NCBI RefSeq assembly: GCF_014202635.1
Contig: NZ_JACHHD010000005.1
Location: forward strand, 1 to 64,000
Source: Faecalicoccus acidiformans
GTDB lineage: Bacteria; Bacillota_I; Bacilli_A; Erysipelotrichales; Erysipelotrichaceae
DNA length: 64,000 bases
Direction: 5' to 3'
Positions within the stretch are counted from its first letter, which is position 1; each line of letters opens with the position of its first letter. A program made the position numbers and the translations under genes. Shown in pieces: positions 24,962 through 32,583 of this stretch. Under the pieces are notes generated by a model. It saw only the letters and a program-made list of their open reading frames with translations, was not told the origin of the DNA and searched no databases.

Positions 24962-25661
24962 CGCTTTCAAGCCCCAGACAGATCATCGTATCCAGATCCT
25001 GCTGACGCTCCTGGCTGGTGAGTTCTTCGTCAGTATAGACAAAAGAATCGCTGACCGTGCATAAGCAAGCGGCTTTTTTGCCAAGGATAGCCGCGTTATG
25101 AAATAACGCAAAGCTTTCCATCTCCACGGCAGCACAGCCGTTTTGTTTGGCAAGATCGGCCGCTTTGTCATCTTCATGATAAAATACGTCGCTGGAATGG
25201 ATCCGAATCGGTTTTAACGGGATCTCTAGATGTTGTGCTGTCTGGACTAGGATCTGATTGATGCCGCTATCGGGTAACTGTATGGATCTTGGATCGTCAG
25301 ATTGACTTCTGGCATAGGTCGATTCGGACCATGCGGAATCCACAAGCACAACATCACGCAAGTGCAGGTCAGGGCTGTAAGCCCCGCAGGAACCAACGCG
25401 TAAAATGGTCTCAACGTTATAAAAGCGATAGAGTTCATAAGAATAGATGCCGATACTTGGCATTCCCATGCCGGAACCCATAACGGAAATTTTTTGACCC
25501 TTGTAGGTGCCGGTATAACCAAGCATATTACGAACGCTGTTGAAACAGATCGGATCTTTTAGATATTTTTCGGCGATGGCTTTGGCTCTTAACGGGTCCC
25601 CGGGCATCAATACGATCGGGGCGATTTGATCAGGATGGGCAGAATTATGTGGTGTACTCAT
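24942..25661 (-). CDS. deoD: Purine-nucleoside phosphorylase, DeoD type
   Basis: About 239 residues from ATG 25661 (MSTPHNSAHPDQIAP; AAAGGAA 9 nt upstream). Hexameric PNP motifs: VLMPGDPLRAKAIAEKYL, MGSGMGMPSIGIYSYELY, ILRVGSCGAY, AVEMESFALF and the catalytic Asp in TVSDSFV. It phosphorolyses purine (deoxy)nucleosides for salvage, working with hpt at 32027. The closely packed ends with the hydrolase gene suggest that transcription of the two interferes. Confidence 0.95.
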   Translation of the reverse strand: MSTPHNSAHPDQIAPIVLMPGDPLRAKAIAEKYLKDPICFNSVRNMLGYTGTYKGQKISVMGSGMGMPSIGIYSYELYRFYNVETILRVGSCGAYSPDLHLRDVVLVDSAWSESTYARSQSDDPRSIQLPDSGINQILVQTAQHLEIPLKPIRIHSSDVFYHEDDKAADLAKQNGCAAVEMESFALFHNAAILGKKAACLCTVSDSFVYTDEELTSQERQQDLDTMICLGLESATRFDH

Positions 25662-25703
25662 GCGATTCATTTCCTTTCTGTTTAGACTGAGATCAAGGCA
25701 GGG

Positions 25704-25731
25704 TTGCGTTATAGGGTAATCGTGCTATAAT
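25704..25731 (+). promoter_or_regulatory. Extended -10 promoter in the deoD-rnmV gap
   Basis: TTGCGT (25704-25709), 16-bp spacer, TGC-TATAAT (25723-25731). It reads into the structured element at 25738-25822. Confidence 0.65.
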
Positions 25732-25737
25732 GTTTCC

Positions 25738-25822
25738 GATTAAGGGGGTAAACAAAAGAGAACCGGCCGTCACTGTTTTTCAAAAACAGAAACCCCACTT
25801 TTGACGCTGCCTTCTCTTTTTT
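25738..25822 (+). ncRNA. Candidate small structured RNA with possible pseudoknot
   Basis: Downstream of a good promoter the transcript would fold into a long helix: 25757-25772 pairs with 25802-25817 (AGAGAA/TTCTCT, GGC/GCC and CGTCA/TGACG, separated by bulges). It is capped by CTGTTT/AAACAG (25773-25789) and ends in T6 (25817-25822). GGGGT (25745-25749) can also pair with ACCCC (25792-25796) in the loop, forming a pseudoknot. It lies between divergent genes where no terminator is needed. I do not recognise a known RNA family. Confidence 0.55.
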
Positions 25823-25839
25823 ATTATACTTAATTTACC

Positions 25840-26364
25840 ATGAAAGAAAAAATCAAAGAGATCCTTGTTGTGGAAGGAAAAAACGATACAAATACGCTTC
25901 AATCTTATTTTGAATGTGATACGATCGAAACTGGCGGAGACCAAGTCAGTCAAGAAACGATCGAACGAATCAAAGAAGCGCAAGCCAGGCGCGGAGTGAT
26001 TGTTTTTACTGACCCAGATACACCTGGGGAACACATTCGCCGATTGATCAAAGAAGCGGTGCCGGGATGTAAACACGCATTTATTGAAAAAGAAAAAGCC
26101 AGGACGATTCGCAAAGTCGGTGTGGAGCATGCCAGCAAAGAAGACTTGTGGGAAGCATTGTCTCACTGTGTGACGTTTTCAGAAGAGACGGGATCTTTGC
26201 GTTGGGAAGATTTTGTGGATCTGGGATTGACCGGATCGAGCGACAGTGCCTTGCGGCGCGATCGGATCTGCCGTCAGTTTCATATTGGTAAATGCAATGC
26301 GAAGACTTGTTTCAAGCGTTTAAATCAGATGCAGATCACCCGGAAAGAATTGGAGAAAGAATAA
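25840..26364 (+). CDS. rnmV: Ribonuclease M5
   Basis: 174 residues. Toprim domain: ILVVEGKNDTNTLQSYF with the catalytic Glu, and IVFTDPDTPGEHIRR with the DxD motif, followed by the M5 C-terminal region ending CNAKTCFKRLNQMQITRKEL. It matures 5S rRNA in Firmicutes. TTGACG-N18-TATACT ends 9 nt before the ATG and there is no Shine-Dalgarno, so the mRNA is probably leaderless. ksgA follows 2 nt after the stop, the same order as in Bacillus. Confidence 0.93.
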   Translation: MKEKIKEILVVEGKNDTNTLQSYFECDTIETGGDQVSQETIERIKEAQARRGVIVFTDPDTPGEHIRRLIKEAVPGCKHAFIEKEKARTIRKVGVEHASKEDLWEALSHCVTFSEETGSLRWEDFVDLGLTGSSDSALRRDRICRQFHIGKCNAKTCFKRLNQMQITRKELEKE

Positions 26365-26366
26365 TT

Positions 26367-27269
26367 ATGCAGCCTATCGCAACGATCAAGCGAACCAAAG
26401 AGATCCAAGATAAATACCAAATCTTTACGAAAAAAAACTATGGGCAAAACTTTATCATTGAACCCAAGATTGTGGAAAAGATTGCTGATTATGCGATCCA
26501 AGATCCTGACGAACTGGTTTTTGAAATCGGTCCGGGAATTGGAGCTTTGACAGAATTTCTTTGTCAAAAAGCCAAACGAGTCATCGCTCTCGAAATCGAT
26601 TCTCGGCTCCCGTCCATTTTACAGGCAGAGGTCAAGGGAGATTTAACAGTGCTTCTGCAAGATGTCTTGGAAACCGATATCGATCAATTGATCCGGTCGT
26701 ATCGCAAACCGAATCAGAAAGTCGTTTTTGCCAGCAATCTTCCTTATTATATTACGACCCCGATTTTGTTTCGGCTTTTTGAAGCGAAAGAGCCGATTGA
26801 AAGAATTACGGTCATGATGCAAAAGGAAGTCGGACAGCGGTTTTTGGCGGATTCGAAAGATAAAGAATACAATGCTCTTAGTGTGATCACGCAGTATCGC
26901 TGTGATATCAAGAAGGTCATGGATGTCTCCAGACATGTCTTTTGGCCGAAGCCCAATGTCGATTCGATGGTGCTGTCTTTTTCTTTTCATCATCGTTACG
27001 CTCTAGAACAGGAAGAGCTGTTTTTTGAGATGGTCAAAGCTTGTTTTCAACAGCGTCGTAAAACCATCGCAAACAACATGGGCAAATGGATCAAAGATAA
27101 AATGCAGGCAGAACAGATTTTAAAAGCGGCTGGCATTGATCCTGAAACTCGTGCTCAACAACTGGGGCTGGAAGAATTTATAAAACTATTTGATGAGGTG
27201 AAATTCTATGAAGGTGCAAGCACAGGCAAAAGTGAATCTGGCATTGGATGTCATCGGGAAACGAAATGA
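26367..27269 (+). CDS. ksgA: 16S rRNA dimethyladenosine transferase KsgA/RsmA
   Basis: 300 residues from ATG 26367 (MQPIATIKRTKEIQDKYQIF). NYGQNFIIEPKIVEKI, SAM motif I FEIGPGIGALTEFL, acidic EIDSRL, the catalytic NLPYYITTPI and the QRRKTIANNM C-terminal helix are all present. It dimethylates A1518 and A1519 of 16S rRNA late in 30S assembly. The reading frame runs about 20 residues past the normal family end and overlaps ispE by 62 nt, an unusually long overlap. Confidence 0.96.
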   Translation: MQPIATIKRTKEIQDKYQIFTKKNYGQNFIIEPKIVEKIADYAIQDPDELVFEIGPGIGALTEFLCQKAKRVIALEIDSRLPSILQAEVKGDLTVLLQDVLETDIDQLIRSYRKPNQKVVFASNLPYYITTPILFRLFEAKEPIERITVMMQKEVGQRFLADSKDKEYNALSVITQYRCDIKKVMDVSRHVFWPKPNVDSMVLSFSFHHRYALEQEELFFEMVKACFQQRRKTIANNMGKWIKDKMQAEQILKAAGIDPETRAQQLGLEEFIKLFDEVKFYEGASTGKSESGIGCHRETK

Positions 27270-28038
27270 TGGGTATCATGAATTAGATATGATCATGGCT
27301 CCAATCTCTTTATATAATGATATAGAGATCGATATTCATCCTGTTGATCAGATCACCTGTGATGGAGGAAAGATCCCGGATCATTCGACGATTCATAAAA
27401 CATTGGCTTTACTGCGAAAAGAGATCGGTTTACGCAATCATTATGCGATCCATGTGTTAAAGCGGATCCCCGATCAAGCAGGCTTGGCCGGCAGCAGTGC
27501 GGATGCCGCCGCTGTTTTTCGGGCCGTGATGGCGATAGAGGGAATCGATCTAGAGTTGGTCAAACAGCTGGAATTCGCCAAACAAATCGGTGCAGACGTG
27601 CCATTTTGTCTTGTGAACCGCCTGTCTAGAGTCCAGGGAATCGGTGAAAAGATTCGAGTTTTGCCTCAAGGATGGAAACTGTCTTGCCTGATCGTCAAGC
27701 CTAGCTATGGAATATCAACGCCAGAGGCTTTTGAACGATGGCATGCGCAAGCGCCGGTCCATGTGGATGTGGATGCGGTCGAAGATGCGATCCAGAATCA
27801 GGATTTCGTCTCTCTTTGCGAGCGGATGGGAAACGCTTTGGAGAAACCTGCTTTTCAAATGCGCCCAGAATTACGAGAACTAAAGCAGAAAATGGAAGCG
27901 CTGGGTTTTGATCGAGTTATGATGTCGGGGTCGGGATCCAGTCTGATGGGATTTTTTCACGATCTGAGTCATCTCAAGCGTGCCAAAGAACTTTGTGTCG
28001 GCATGGACTGTTTTGTTGAAATCGTTACGATAGGATAG
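27208..28038 (+). CDS. ispE: 4-diphosphocytidyl-2-C-methyl-D-erythritol kinase IspE
   Basis: 276 residues of the GHMP kinase fold: KVNLALDVIGKRNDGYHELD, the ATP loop IPDQAGLAGSSADAAA (about 92-107), the catalytic Asp in QIGADVPFCL, and SGSGSSLMGFF near the C-terminus. It performs the ATP-dependent step of the MEP isoprenoid pathway, so this organism makes IPP by MEP. The start is preceded by TGAGGTG, inside ksgA. Operon with rnmV, ksgA, DUF1146 and the MreB-like gene. Confidence 0.95.
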   Translation: MKVQAQAKVNLALDVIGKRNDGYHELDMIMAPISLYNDIEIDIHPVDQITCDGGKIPDHSTIHKTLALLRKEIGLRNHYAIHVLKRIPDQAGLAGSSADAAAVFRAVMAIEGIDLELVKQLEFAKQIGADVPFCLVNRLSRVQGIGEKIRVLPQGWKLSCLIVKPSYGISTPEAFERWHAQAPVHVDVDAVEDAIQNQDFVSLCERMGNALEKPAFQMRPELRELKQKMEALGFDRVMMSGSGSSLMGFFHDLSHLKRAKELCVGMDCFVEIVTIG

Positions 28039-28048
28039 GAGGAAAGAC

Positions 28049-28258
28049 ATGGCCAATTCGATCATAGAAATTATTCTGTTTGTGGTTTGTTTTATCTTAA
28101 GCTTTTATGCTTTGAGTGCCGTCCGTTTTGAAGCGTTTTGTCGAGTGAAACAGCCTTCAAAAGTGACTTTGCTGATGTTTTTATGCGCTTTGGCCTTGGC
28201 TTATTTATGTACACAGGCTATCTTGCAGCTGACGATCTATAATGGATTGGGAGTTTAG
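28049..28258 (+). CDS. DUF1146 (YwzB-like) small membrane protein
   Basis: 69 residues with two membrane segments (about 5-24 and 40-62) and the family core SFYALSAVRFEAFCRVKQPSK between them. AGGAGG is well placed 8 nt upstream. In Bacillus, ywzB lies beside mbl, and here an MreB-like gene follows 2 nt downstream, which supports the call. Function unknown. Confidence 0.75.
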   Translation: MANSIIEIILFVVCFILSFYALSAVRFEAFCRVKQPSKVTLLMFLCALALAYLCTQAILQLTIYNGLGV

Positions 28259-28260
28259 GC

Positions 28261-29187
28261 ATGTTTGAACGTTGGTTGGCTTTAGATGTTGGCGCCTATG
28301 AAGTGCGCCTTCACGATTATGGCCATCAAAGCGATGCCAAGACGCGGACAGTGATGGCATTTCGCCATCATGAACCGATTGCGTATGGACAGGACGCTTT
28401 GACATATATCTATAAAGATCCAAGCGTGCAGATCCGTTATCCGATCCAGGAAGGCGATGTGGATCATTCAATCAGTGATTTGATTGCCCATTGCTTAGAT
28501 GTTTTAAAAAGCTCGCAGACACTCCTCAAACCTTGTGTTTGGATGGCCGTTCCTTCCGGATCATCCGAAGAGGCCTTGATGCGTTGGCAACATCTTTTAT
28601 TGGATGCGGGGATCAAAAAGACAAAATTTATCACCAATGAAGAACTTCTGCAGACTAAAGAAGCTTGCTTTTTGATCCATGCCGGACATTCATATACGGA
28701 AATGGGGATCTTTGTCAACGGAACCAGGCGCGCATATAAGAAGATCTCTTTTGCGGGCAGCCGCATGGATGATCAGATCAAACGAGTGGTGGCGACCAAA
28801 ACCAATTGTCTTATCTCAAACGAAGACGCTTCTGCTCTTAAACACGCAGCCAGCGATGCGTTTTGGAAAAATAAAAATGCCCGTCTTGTCTGTATGGCGA
28901 TGGATCGTTATCAGCGCCTTGGCCAGATCGAAATCAGCGCTGCCGATCTGTGGCCGGCACTGGAGATGATCGAACAGCAGATCGTTCTTTGGGCTAAGCA
29001 GTGTTTTAAAGAACAGCCTTTTGAGATGAAGCAGGCTCTTTTGAAAAAAGGAATTTTTCTAGATGGGGGACTGGCCCGCTGTTTCGGGTTGCGACAATTG
29101 TTGGAACAAGCCTTCTCGTGCCCGGTGATCGCAGCAGAATTTCCGGAGTATGAGATCATAAATACTATGAAGGAGTTACGCCCATGA
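28261..29187 (+). CDS. Divergent MreB/actin-like protein
   Basis: 308 residues, weakly but collinearly similar to MreB/Mbl: WLALDVGAYEVRLHDYG at phosphate-1, IQEGDVDHSISDLIAHCLDV matching the rP(l/i)kdGVIaDf region, LIHAGHSYTEMGIF at phosphate-2, and FLDGGLARCFGLRQLLEQAF at the adenosine motif. The usual DLGTxNTLV, DIGGGTTD and LTGGGA consensus is lost at most key positions, and the protein is about 25 residues shorter than MreB. It may have lost ATP-driven polymerisation and act as a scaffold or a regulator of wall growth. It overlaps tagO by 4 nt and follows a YwzB homologue. Confidence 0.65.
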   Translation: MFERWLALDVGAYEVRLHDYGHQSDAKTRTVMAFRHHEPIAYGQDALTYIYKDPSVQIRYPIQEGDVDHSISDLIAHCLDVLKSSQTLLKPCVWMAVPSGSSEEALMRWQHLLLDAGIKKTKFITNEELLQTKEACFLIHAGHSYTEMGIFVNGTRRAYKKISFAGSRMDDQIKRVVATKTNCLISNEDASALKHAASDAFWKNKNARLVCMAMDRYQRLGQIEISAADLWPALEMIEQQIVLWAKQCFKEQPFEMKQALLKKGIFLDGGLARCFGLRQLLEQAFSCPVIAAEFPEYEIINTMKELRP

Positions 29188-30245
29188 TCGATTTACAGTG
29201 GATATGTCTGGCTTTTTTGGGAAGTTTAGTATTGACTCCCATCATAAAAAAAATATCAGAAATCGCCAAAGCATACGCTAAAGAAAACAAGCGGACAGTT
29301 CATCATGGCAAGATCTCACGCATCGGCGGAGTTGCGATCTATTTGACTTTTATTATCGTGAGCTCTTTGTTTTTGGAAGTCGATCGTGCGATCAATGGGG
29401 TGATCTTAGGCGGAAGTATTATGTTTTTTGCGGGACTGGTCGATGATTTGATCGATTTGAAACCGCGTATGAAACTGCTTTTGGAATGTATAGCGGCTGG
29501 CGTTGCGATTTATTTCGGCGTCAGTGTGGATGTGATTCGTTTACCGTTTGGCATCAGCATTGATATAGGTGTCTTTTCGGTTTTGTTTACTTTGATATGG
29601 ATCGTCGGCATTACCAATGCGGTGAATCTGATCGATGGCCTCGATGGTTTGGCCGGCGGACTTTGCGTAATTGTCCTGATGATCATTGGCAGCATGGGAA
29701 TCATTGAGCGTCGTTTTGATATCATGAACCTGGCTTTTGTGCTGGGGGCCAGCATTCTTGGCTTTTTGGTTTACAATGCGCATCCTGCCAGTATCTTTAT
29801 GGGAGATTGCGGCTCCTTGTTTTTGGGATTCATGGTTTCTACGATCTCGATCATGGGATTTAAATCCAGTACGATCATGACATTAGCGTTGCCGGTTTTG
29901 ATCCTGATGGTGCCCATTATTGATACCTTGTCTGCTATCTTGCGGCGAACCTTAAAAGGACAGCGATTTATGGAAGCGGATAAGAGTCACCTGCATCATT
30001 TGCTGATGCGCCAGTTTGGACATCGAAATACGGTGATCATCATGTGCGGCTTGACGGCTTTGTTTGGATTGAGCGCTTTTGTTTATATGCTCAATCGCAA
30101 TATCGGATTTATCGTCATGCTTGTAATGTTGTTTGCGGTCGAGCTGTTTATTGAGAAATCCGGAATGATTTCCAATCATTATCATCCTTTGCTGAGTCTG
30201 GAAAGAGGCGTTCGGGCAAAGTTCAAGAAGCAAAAGACAAAATAA
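29184..30245 (+). CDS. tagO: Undecaprenyl-phosphate GlcNAc-1-phosphate transferase, TagO/WecA family
   Basis: 353 residues with about ten or eleven membrane segments. The catalytic cytosolic loops of the MraY/WecA superfamily are present: HHGKISRIGG, the FAGLVDDLIDL DD motif, GITNAVNLIDGLDGLAGG, FMGDCGSLFLGF and the C-terminal HLHHLLMRQFGHR (HxHH) motif. It attaches GlcNAc-1-phosphate to undecaprenyl phosphate, the first step of wall teichoic acid or related polymers. Translationally coupled to the MreB-like gene, which fits a wall-growth module. Confidence 0.93.
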   Translation: MIDLQWICLAFLGSLVLTPIIKKISEIAKAYAKENKRTVHHGKISRIGGVAIYLTFIIVSSLFLEVDRAINGVILGGSIMFFAGLVDDLIDLKPRMKLLLECIAAGVAIYFGVSVDVIRLPFGISIDIGVFSVLFTLIWIVGITNAVNLIDGLDGLAGGLCVIVLMIIGSMGIIERRFDIMNLAFVLGASILGFLVYNAHPASIFMGDCGSLFLGFMVSTISIMGFKSSTIMTLALPVLILMVPIIDTLSAILRRTLKGQRFMEADKSHLHHLLMRQFGHRNTVIIMCGLTALFGLSAFVYMLNRNIGFIVMLVMLFAVELFIEKSGMISNHYHPLLSLERGVRAKFKKQKTK

Positions 30246-30275
30246 AGATGTGTCATGTTTTGGTCACATCTTTTT
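30244..30275 (+). terminator. Terminator after tagO
   Basis: AAAGATGTG / CACATCTTT stem followed by T5, starting at the tagO stop codon. Confidence 0.8.
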
Positions 30276-30289
30276 GTTTGAATGAGGAT

Positions 30290-30811
30290 ATGGAACCCCA
30301 GGACTGGATCAAAAGAAAAAATCAGCGAACTTCCGTGCAGGCCTTGGTTTGTGAAGCTGAAAAGCAAGAAAAAAAGATGCTGCAAACAATGGAGAGCCGG
30401 GAAGTCTTCGATTATATGATTTCCAAGCTGAATTTCTGCAAACGCAGACTGGCCTTTTCTTATAAAGAGGTGCAAGGCCATTATACACTCCGCAAAGGCG
30501 ATATTTGTTATATCGATTTTGGACAGGCTTATGTAATGGAGATTGGATATCTGCATTTTGGCCTGATTCTTGCTTTTTGTCATCAAAAGGTTTTTGTTGT
30601 TCCTATGACAGGGAAATGTCGCGAAGACAAAGAGTATATTTTCCCGCTTGGTCAGATTCCGGGCCTTTATAAAGAATCGTATCTTTTTTTGAATGATGCC
30701 AAGTGGATCAATACAGCTCGTATTATCGATATCAAGGGGCATTTGGATCCGGAAGCCGGCCTATTTCAAACGATACAAAAAAGTGTAGTCAGATGCATTG
30801 GAGTAAAATAG
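30290..30811 (+). CDS. PemK/MazF-like protein without an adjacent antitoxin
   Basis: About 173 residues from ATG 30290 (MEPQDWIKRKN; GAGG upstream). The first 65 residues are charged and helical. The rest fits the MazF/PemK beta-barrel: LRKGDICYIDFGQAYVMEIG, HFGLILAFCHQKVFVVPMTG and FLNDAKWINTARIIDIKGHL. Real MazF toxins have RGD(I/V)..adl at the start and a PlT motif, both recognisable here, but the usual Gln/Arg catalytic set is not clear. No antitoxin gene is adjacent; the N-terminal helix might serve in cis. It sits between tagO and tilS. Endonuclease activity is uncertain. Confidence 0.6.
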   Translation: MEPQDWIKRKNQRTSVQALVCEAEKQEKKMLQTMESREVFDYMISKLNFCKRRLAFSYKEVQGHYTLRKGDICYIDFGQAYVMEIGYLHFGLILAFCHQKVFVVPMTGKCREDKEYIFPLGQIPGLYKESYLFLNDAKWINTARIIDIKGHLDPEAGLFQTIQKSVVRCIGVK

Positions 30812-30832
30812 CAAGAGTGATAAAATAGACCC

Positions 30833-31999
30833 ATGGAAAAACCCAGTATTATCGGATGCTCCGGCGGTCCCGACAGCATGGCTTTATTGGATTGGATGGT
30901 TTCAAAAGGTTTCTATGTGATCGTGGCTCATGTCAATTATCAAAAACGCGAAAGCGCCTTGCGCGACGAAAAGCTGGTCAGAGCATATTGCCAAAACAAA
31001 GGTATTCCATGTTTTGTGGAGTATCCTCAGTTTTCAAAAGGACAAAACTTTCAAGCCTGGGCTCGTCAAGTGCGCTATGATTTTTTCGTGAAGCTGGCTT
31101 GCCGCTTTGAGGCTCAAGGAATCTATGTCGCCCATCAAAGAGAAGATCATTTGGAAACGTATCTTTTTCAAAAACAACGAAAGATGCTTTGTGAATACTA
31201 TGGCCTCAAGCCTGTATCGTCTTATCGGGGGATCCCGTTGTATCGTCCTTTGTTGGATTGGTCAAAAAAGGATTGCGTGGCGTATTGTCAAAGAAGGAAT
31301 ATTGAATTTGGAATCGATGAATCGAATCAAACCGATCAATATGTTCGTAACCGGATCCGCCATCATTGTGTGGATCAGATGAGCGAAAAACAAAAAACAG
31401 ATTTGCTTCATCAGATCGATACTGTCAATCGGGAATGGAAAGAGAAACAAGAAAGCGCAAGACTTTTCTTGAAAAACTGGGATCAGAAGATCGCTTCGTT
31501 AACCGACTGGTATTTCCTGGAAGAGCATCTTTATCAGCAGACGGGAGAGCGCCATGGCAAAAAAGAATGTCAGAATCTGCTTGATCAGATTCAAACGGAT
31601 TGTTTGATCGATTTAAAAGATTATGAGATGGAAAGCTTTCAAGGAAAACTTTGGATCGTAAAAAAACAAGCGCCGGTCAAGATCGTTTTGCCGAAAATTC
31701 AATATGGAACTTATCCTGGATTTACCTTGGCCAATGCGGGCAGGACCATTGAAGGGGTGTCTGTGTCCTGTGATGATTTTCCTTTGACGATTCGGACAGT
31801 TCAAAAAGGAGATCGAATCGAATTGCGTTATGGAACAAAAAGGCTGAATCGCTTTTTTATTGACCGTAAGATTCCCAGGGTGATGCGAAAAAACTGGCTG
31901 GTGATGGAAAACGCTTCGGGAAGAATCATTTTTGTGCCTCAAATTGGTTGTGATGTCCAACATTTTAGTGCACAACTGAATTTATTTATGTTACAATGA
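30833..31999 (+). CDS. tilS: tRNA(Ile) lysidine synthase TilS
   Basis: 388 residues. The PP-loop SGGPDSMALLDWM (about 10-22), then VAHVNYQKRESALRDE, the second motif VAHQREDHLETYL, and IDESNQTDQYVRNRIRH complete the N-type ATP pyrophosphatase core; the C-terminal domain (about 300-388) has LTIRTVQKGDRIEL and NRFFIDRKIPRVMR. It converts C34 to lysidine so that one tRNA-Ile reads AUA. TTGGAG-N17-TAAAAT lies 6 nt before the ATG with no Shine-Dalgarno: probable leaderless mRNA. hpt and ftsH follow, the same order as in Bacillus. Confidence 0.94.
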   Translation: MEKPSIIGCSGGPDSMALLDWMVSKGFYVIVAHVNYQKRESALRDEKLVRAYCQNKGIPCFVEYPQFSKGQNFQAWARQVRYDFFVKLACRFEAQGIYVAHQREDHLETYLFQKQRKMLCEYYGLKPVSSYRGIPLYRPLLDWSKKDCVAYCQRRNIEFGIDESNQTDQYVRNRIRHHCVDQMSEKQKTDLLHQIDTVNREWKEKQESARLFLKNWDQKIASLTDWYFLEEHLYQQTGERHGKKECQNLLDQIQTDCLIDLKDYEMESFQGKLWIVKKQAPVKIVLPKIQYGTYPGFTLANAGRTIEGVSVSCDDFPLTIRTVQKGDRIELRYGTKRLNRFFIDRKIPRVMRKNWLVMENASGRIIFVPQIGCDVQHFSAQLNLFMLQ

Positions 32000-32026
32000 A
32001 TTTCGTATCTCAAGGAGGGCTTTTGG

Positions 32027-32569
32027 ATGATTAGTCAGGATATTCAAAAGGTTTTGATCGAAGAAACCCAGATCAATGAACGCTGTAAAGAGTTGGCTGC
32101 TCAAATTGAAGCAGATTACCAGAAACGCGGACAAGTACCGGTAATCGTCGGCTTGTTGAAGGGAAGCGTGCCGTTTATGGCAGAGCTGATCAAACGATTT
32201 ACTTTTCCTTGTGAGATCGACTTTATGTCAGTGAGTTCCTATGATGGCACCGAATCCATCGGTGATGTGCGCATTGATAAAGATATGGATCTTTCTTGTA
32301 AGGGACGGGAGGTCTTGATTGTAGAAGATATCGTCGATACAGGAAGAACGCTTCGTGAAGTGAAGAAGCTTTTAAAAAGAAAAGGAGCTGCCGATGTCAA
32401 AGTTGTCAGCTTGTTGGATAAACCAGAACGCCGCGTTGTAGAGATCGAAGCCGACTATATTGGCTTTCGGGTCCCAGACGAATTCGTGGTCGGGTATGGT
32501 TTGGACTATAATCAGAAATATCGAAATTTGCCGTATATAGGAGTGCTGAAACCTGAAGTCTACCGTTAG
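32027..32569 (+). CDS. hpt: Hypoxanthine phosphoribosyltransferase
   Basis: 180 residues. VIVGLLKGSVPFMAEL, DFMSVSSYDG and the PRPP motif VLIVEDIVDTGRTL (about 98-111), followed by LLDKPERR and VPDEFVVGYGLDYNQKYRNLPYIG. It salvages hypoxanthine and guanine to IMP and GMP, complementing deoD. AAGGAGG lies 7-8 nt upstream. Conserved tilS-hpt-ftsH context. Confidence 0.96.
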   Translation: MISQDIQKVLIEETQINERCKELAAQIEADYQKRGQVPVIVGLLKGSVPFMAELIKRFTFPCEIDFMSVSSYDGTESIGDVRIDKDMDLSCKGREVLIVEDIVDTGRTLREVKKLLKRKGAADVKVVSLLDKPERRVVEIEADYIGFRVPDEFVVGYGLDYNQKYRNLPYIGVLKPEVYR

Positions 32570-32583
32570 ATAGGAGGATGCCT

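Noticed and set aside
24942-25661. Possible second uridine phosphorylase related to the cargo gene at 1227
   Set aside because: The motifs VLMPGDPLRAK and RVGSCGAY and the size match DeoD-type purine nucleoside phosphorylase, not the cargo family.
28464-28766. Minus-strand frame inside the MreB-like gene as an antisense gene
   Set aside because: No ribosome site or protein motif; the plus-strand frame fits the operon spacing and actin-like motifs.
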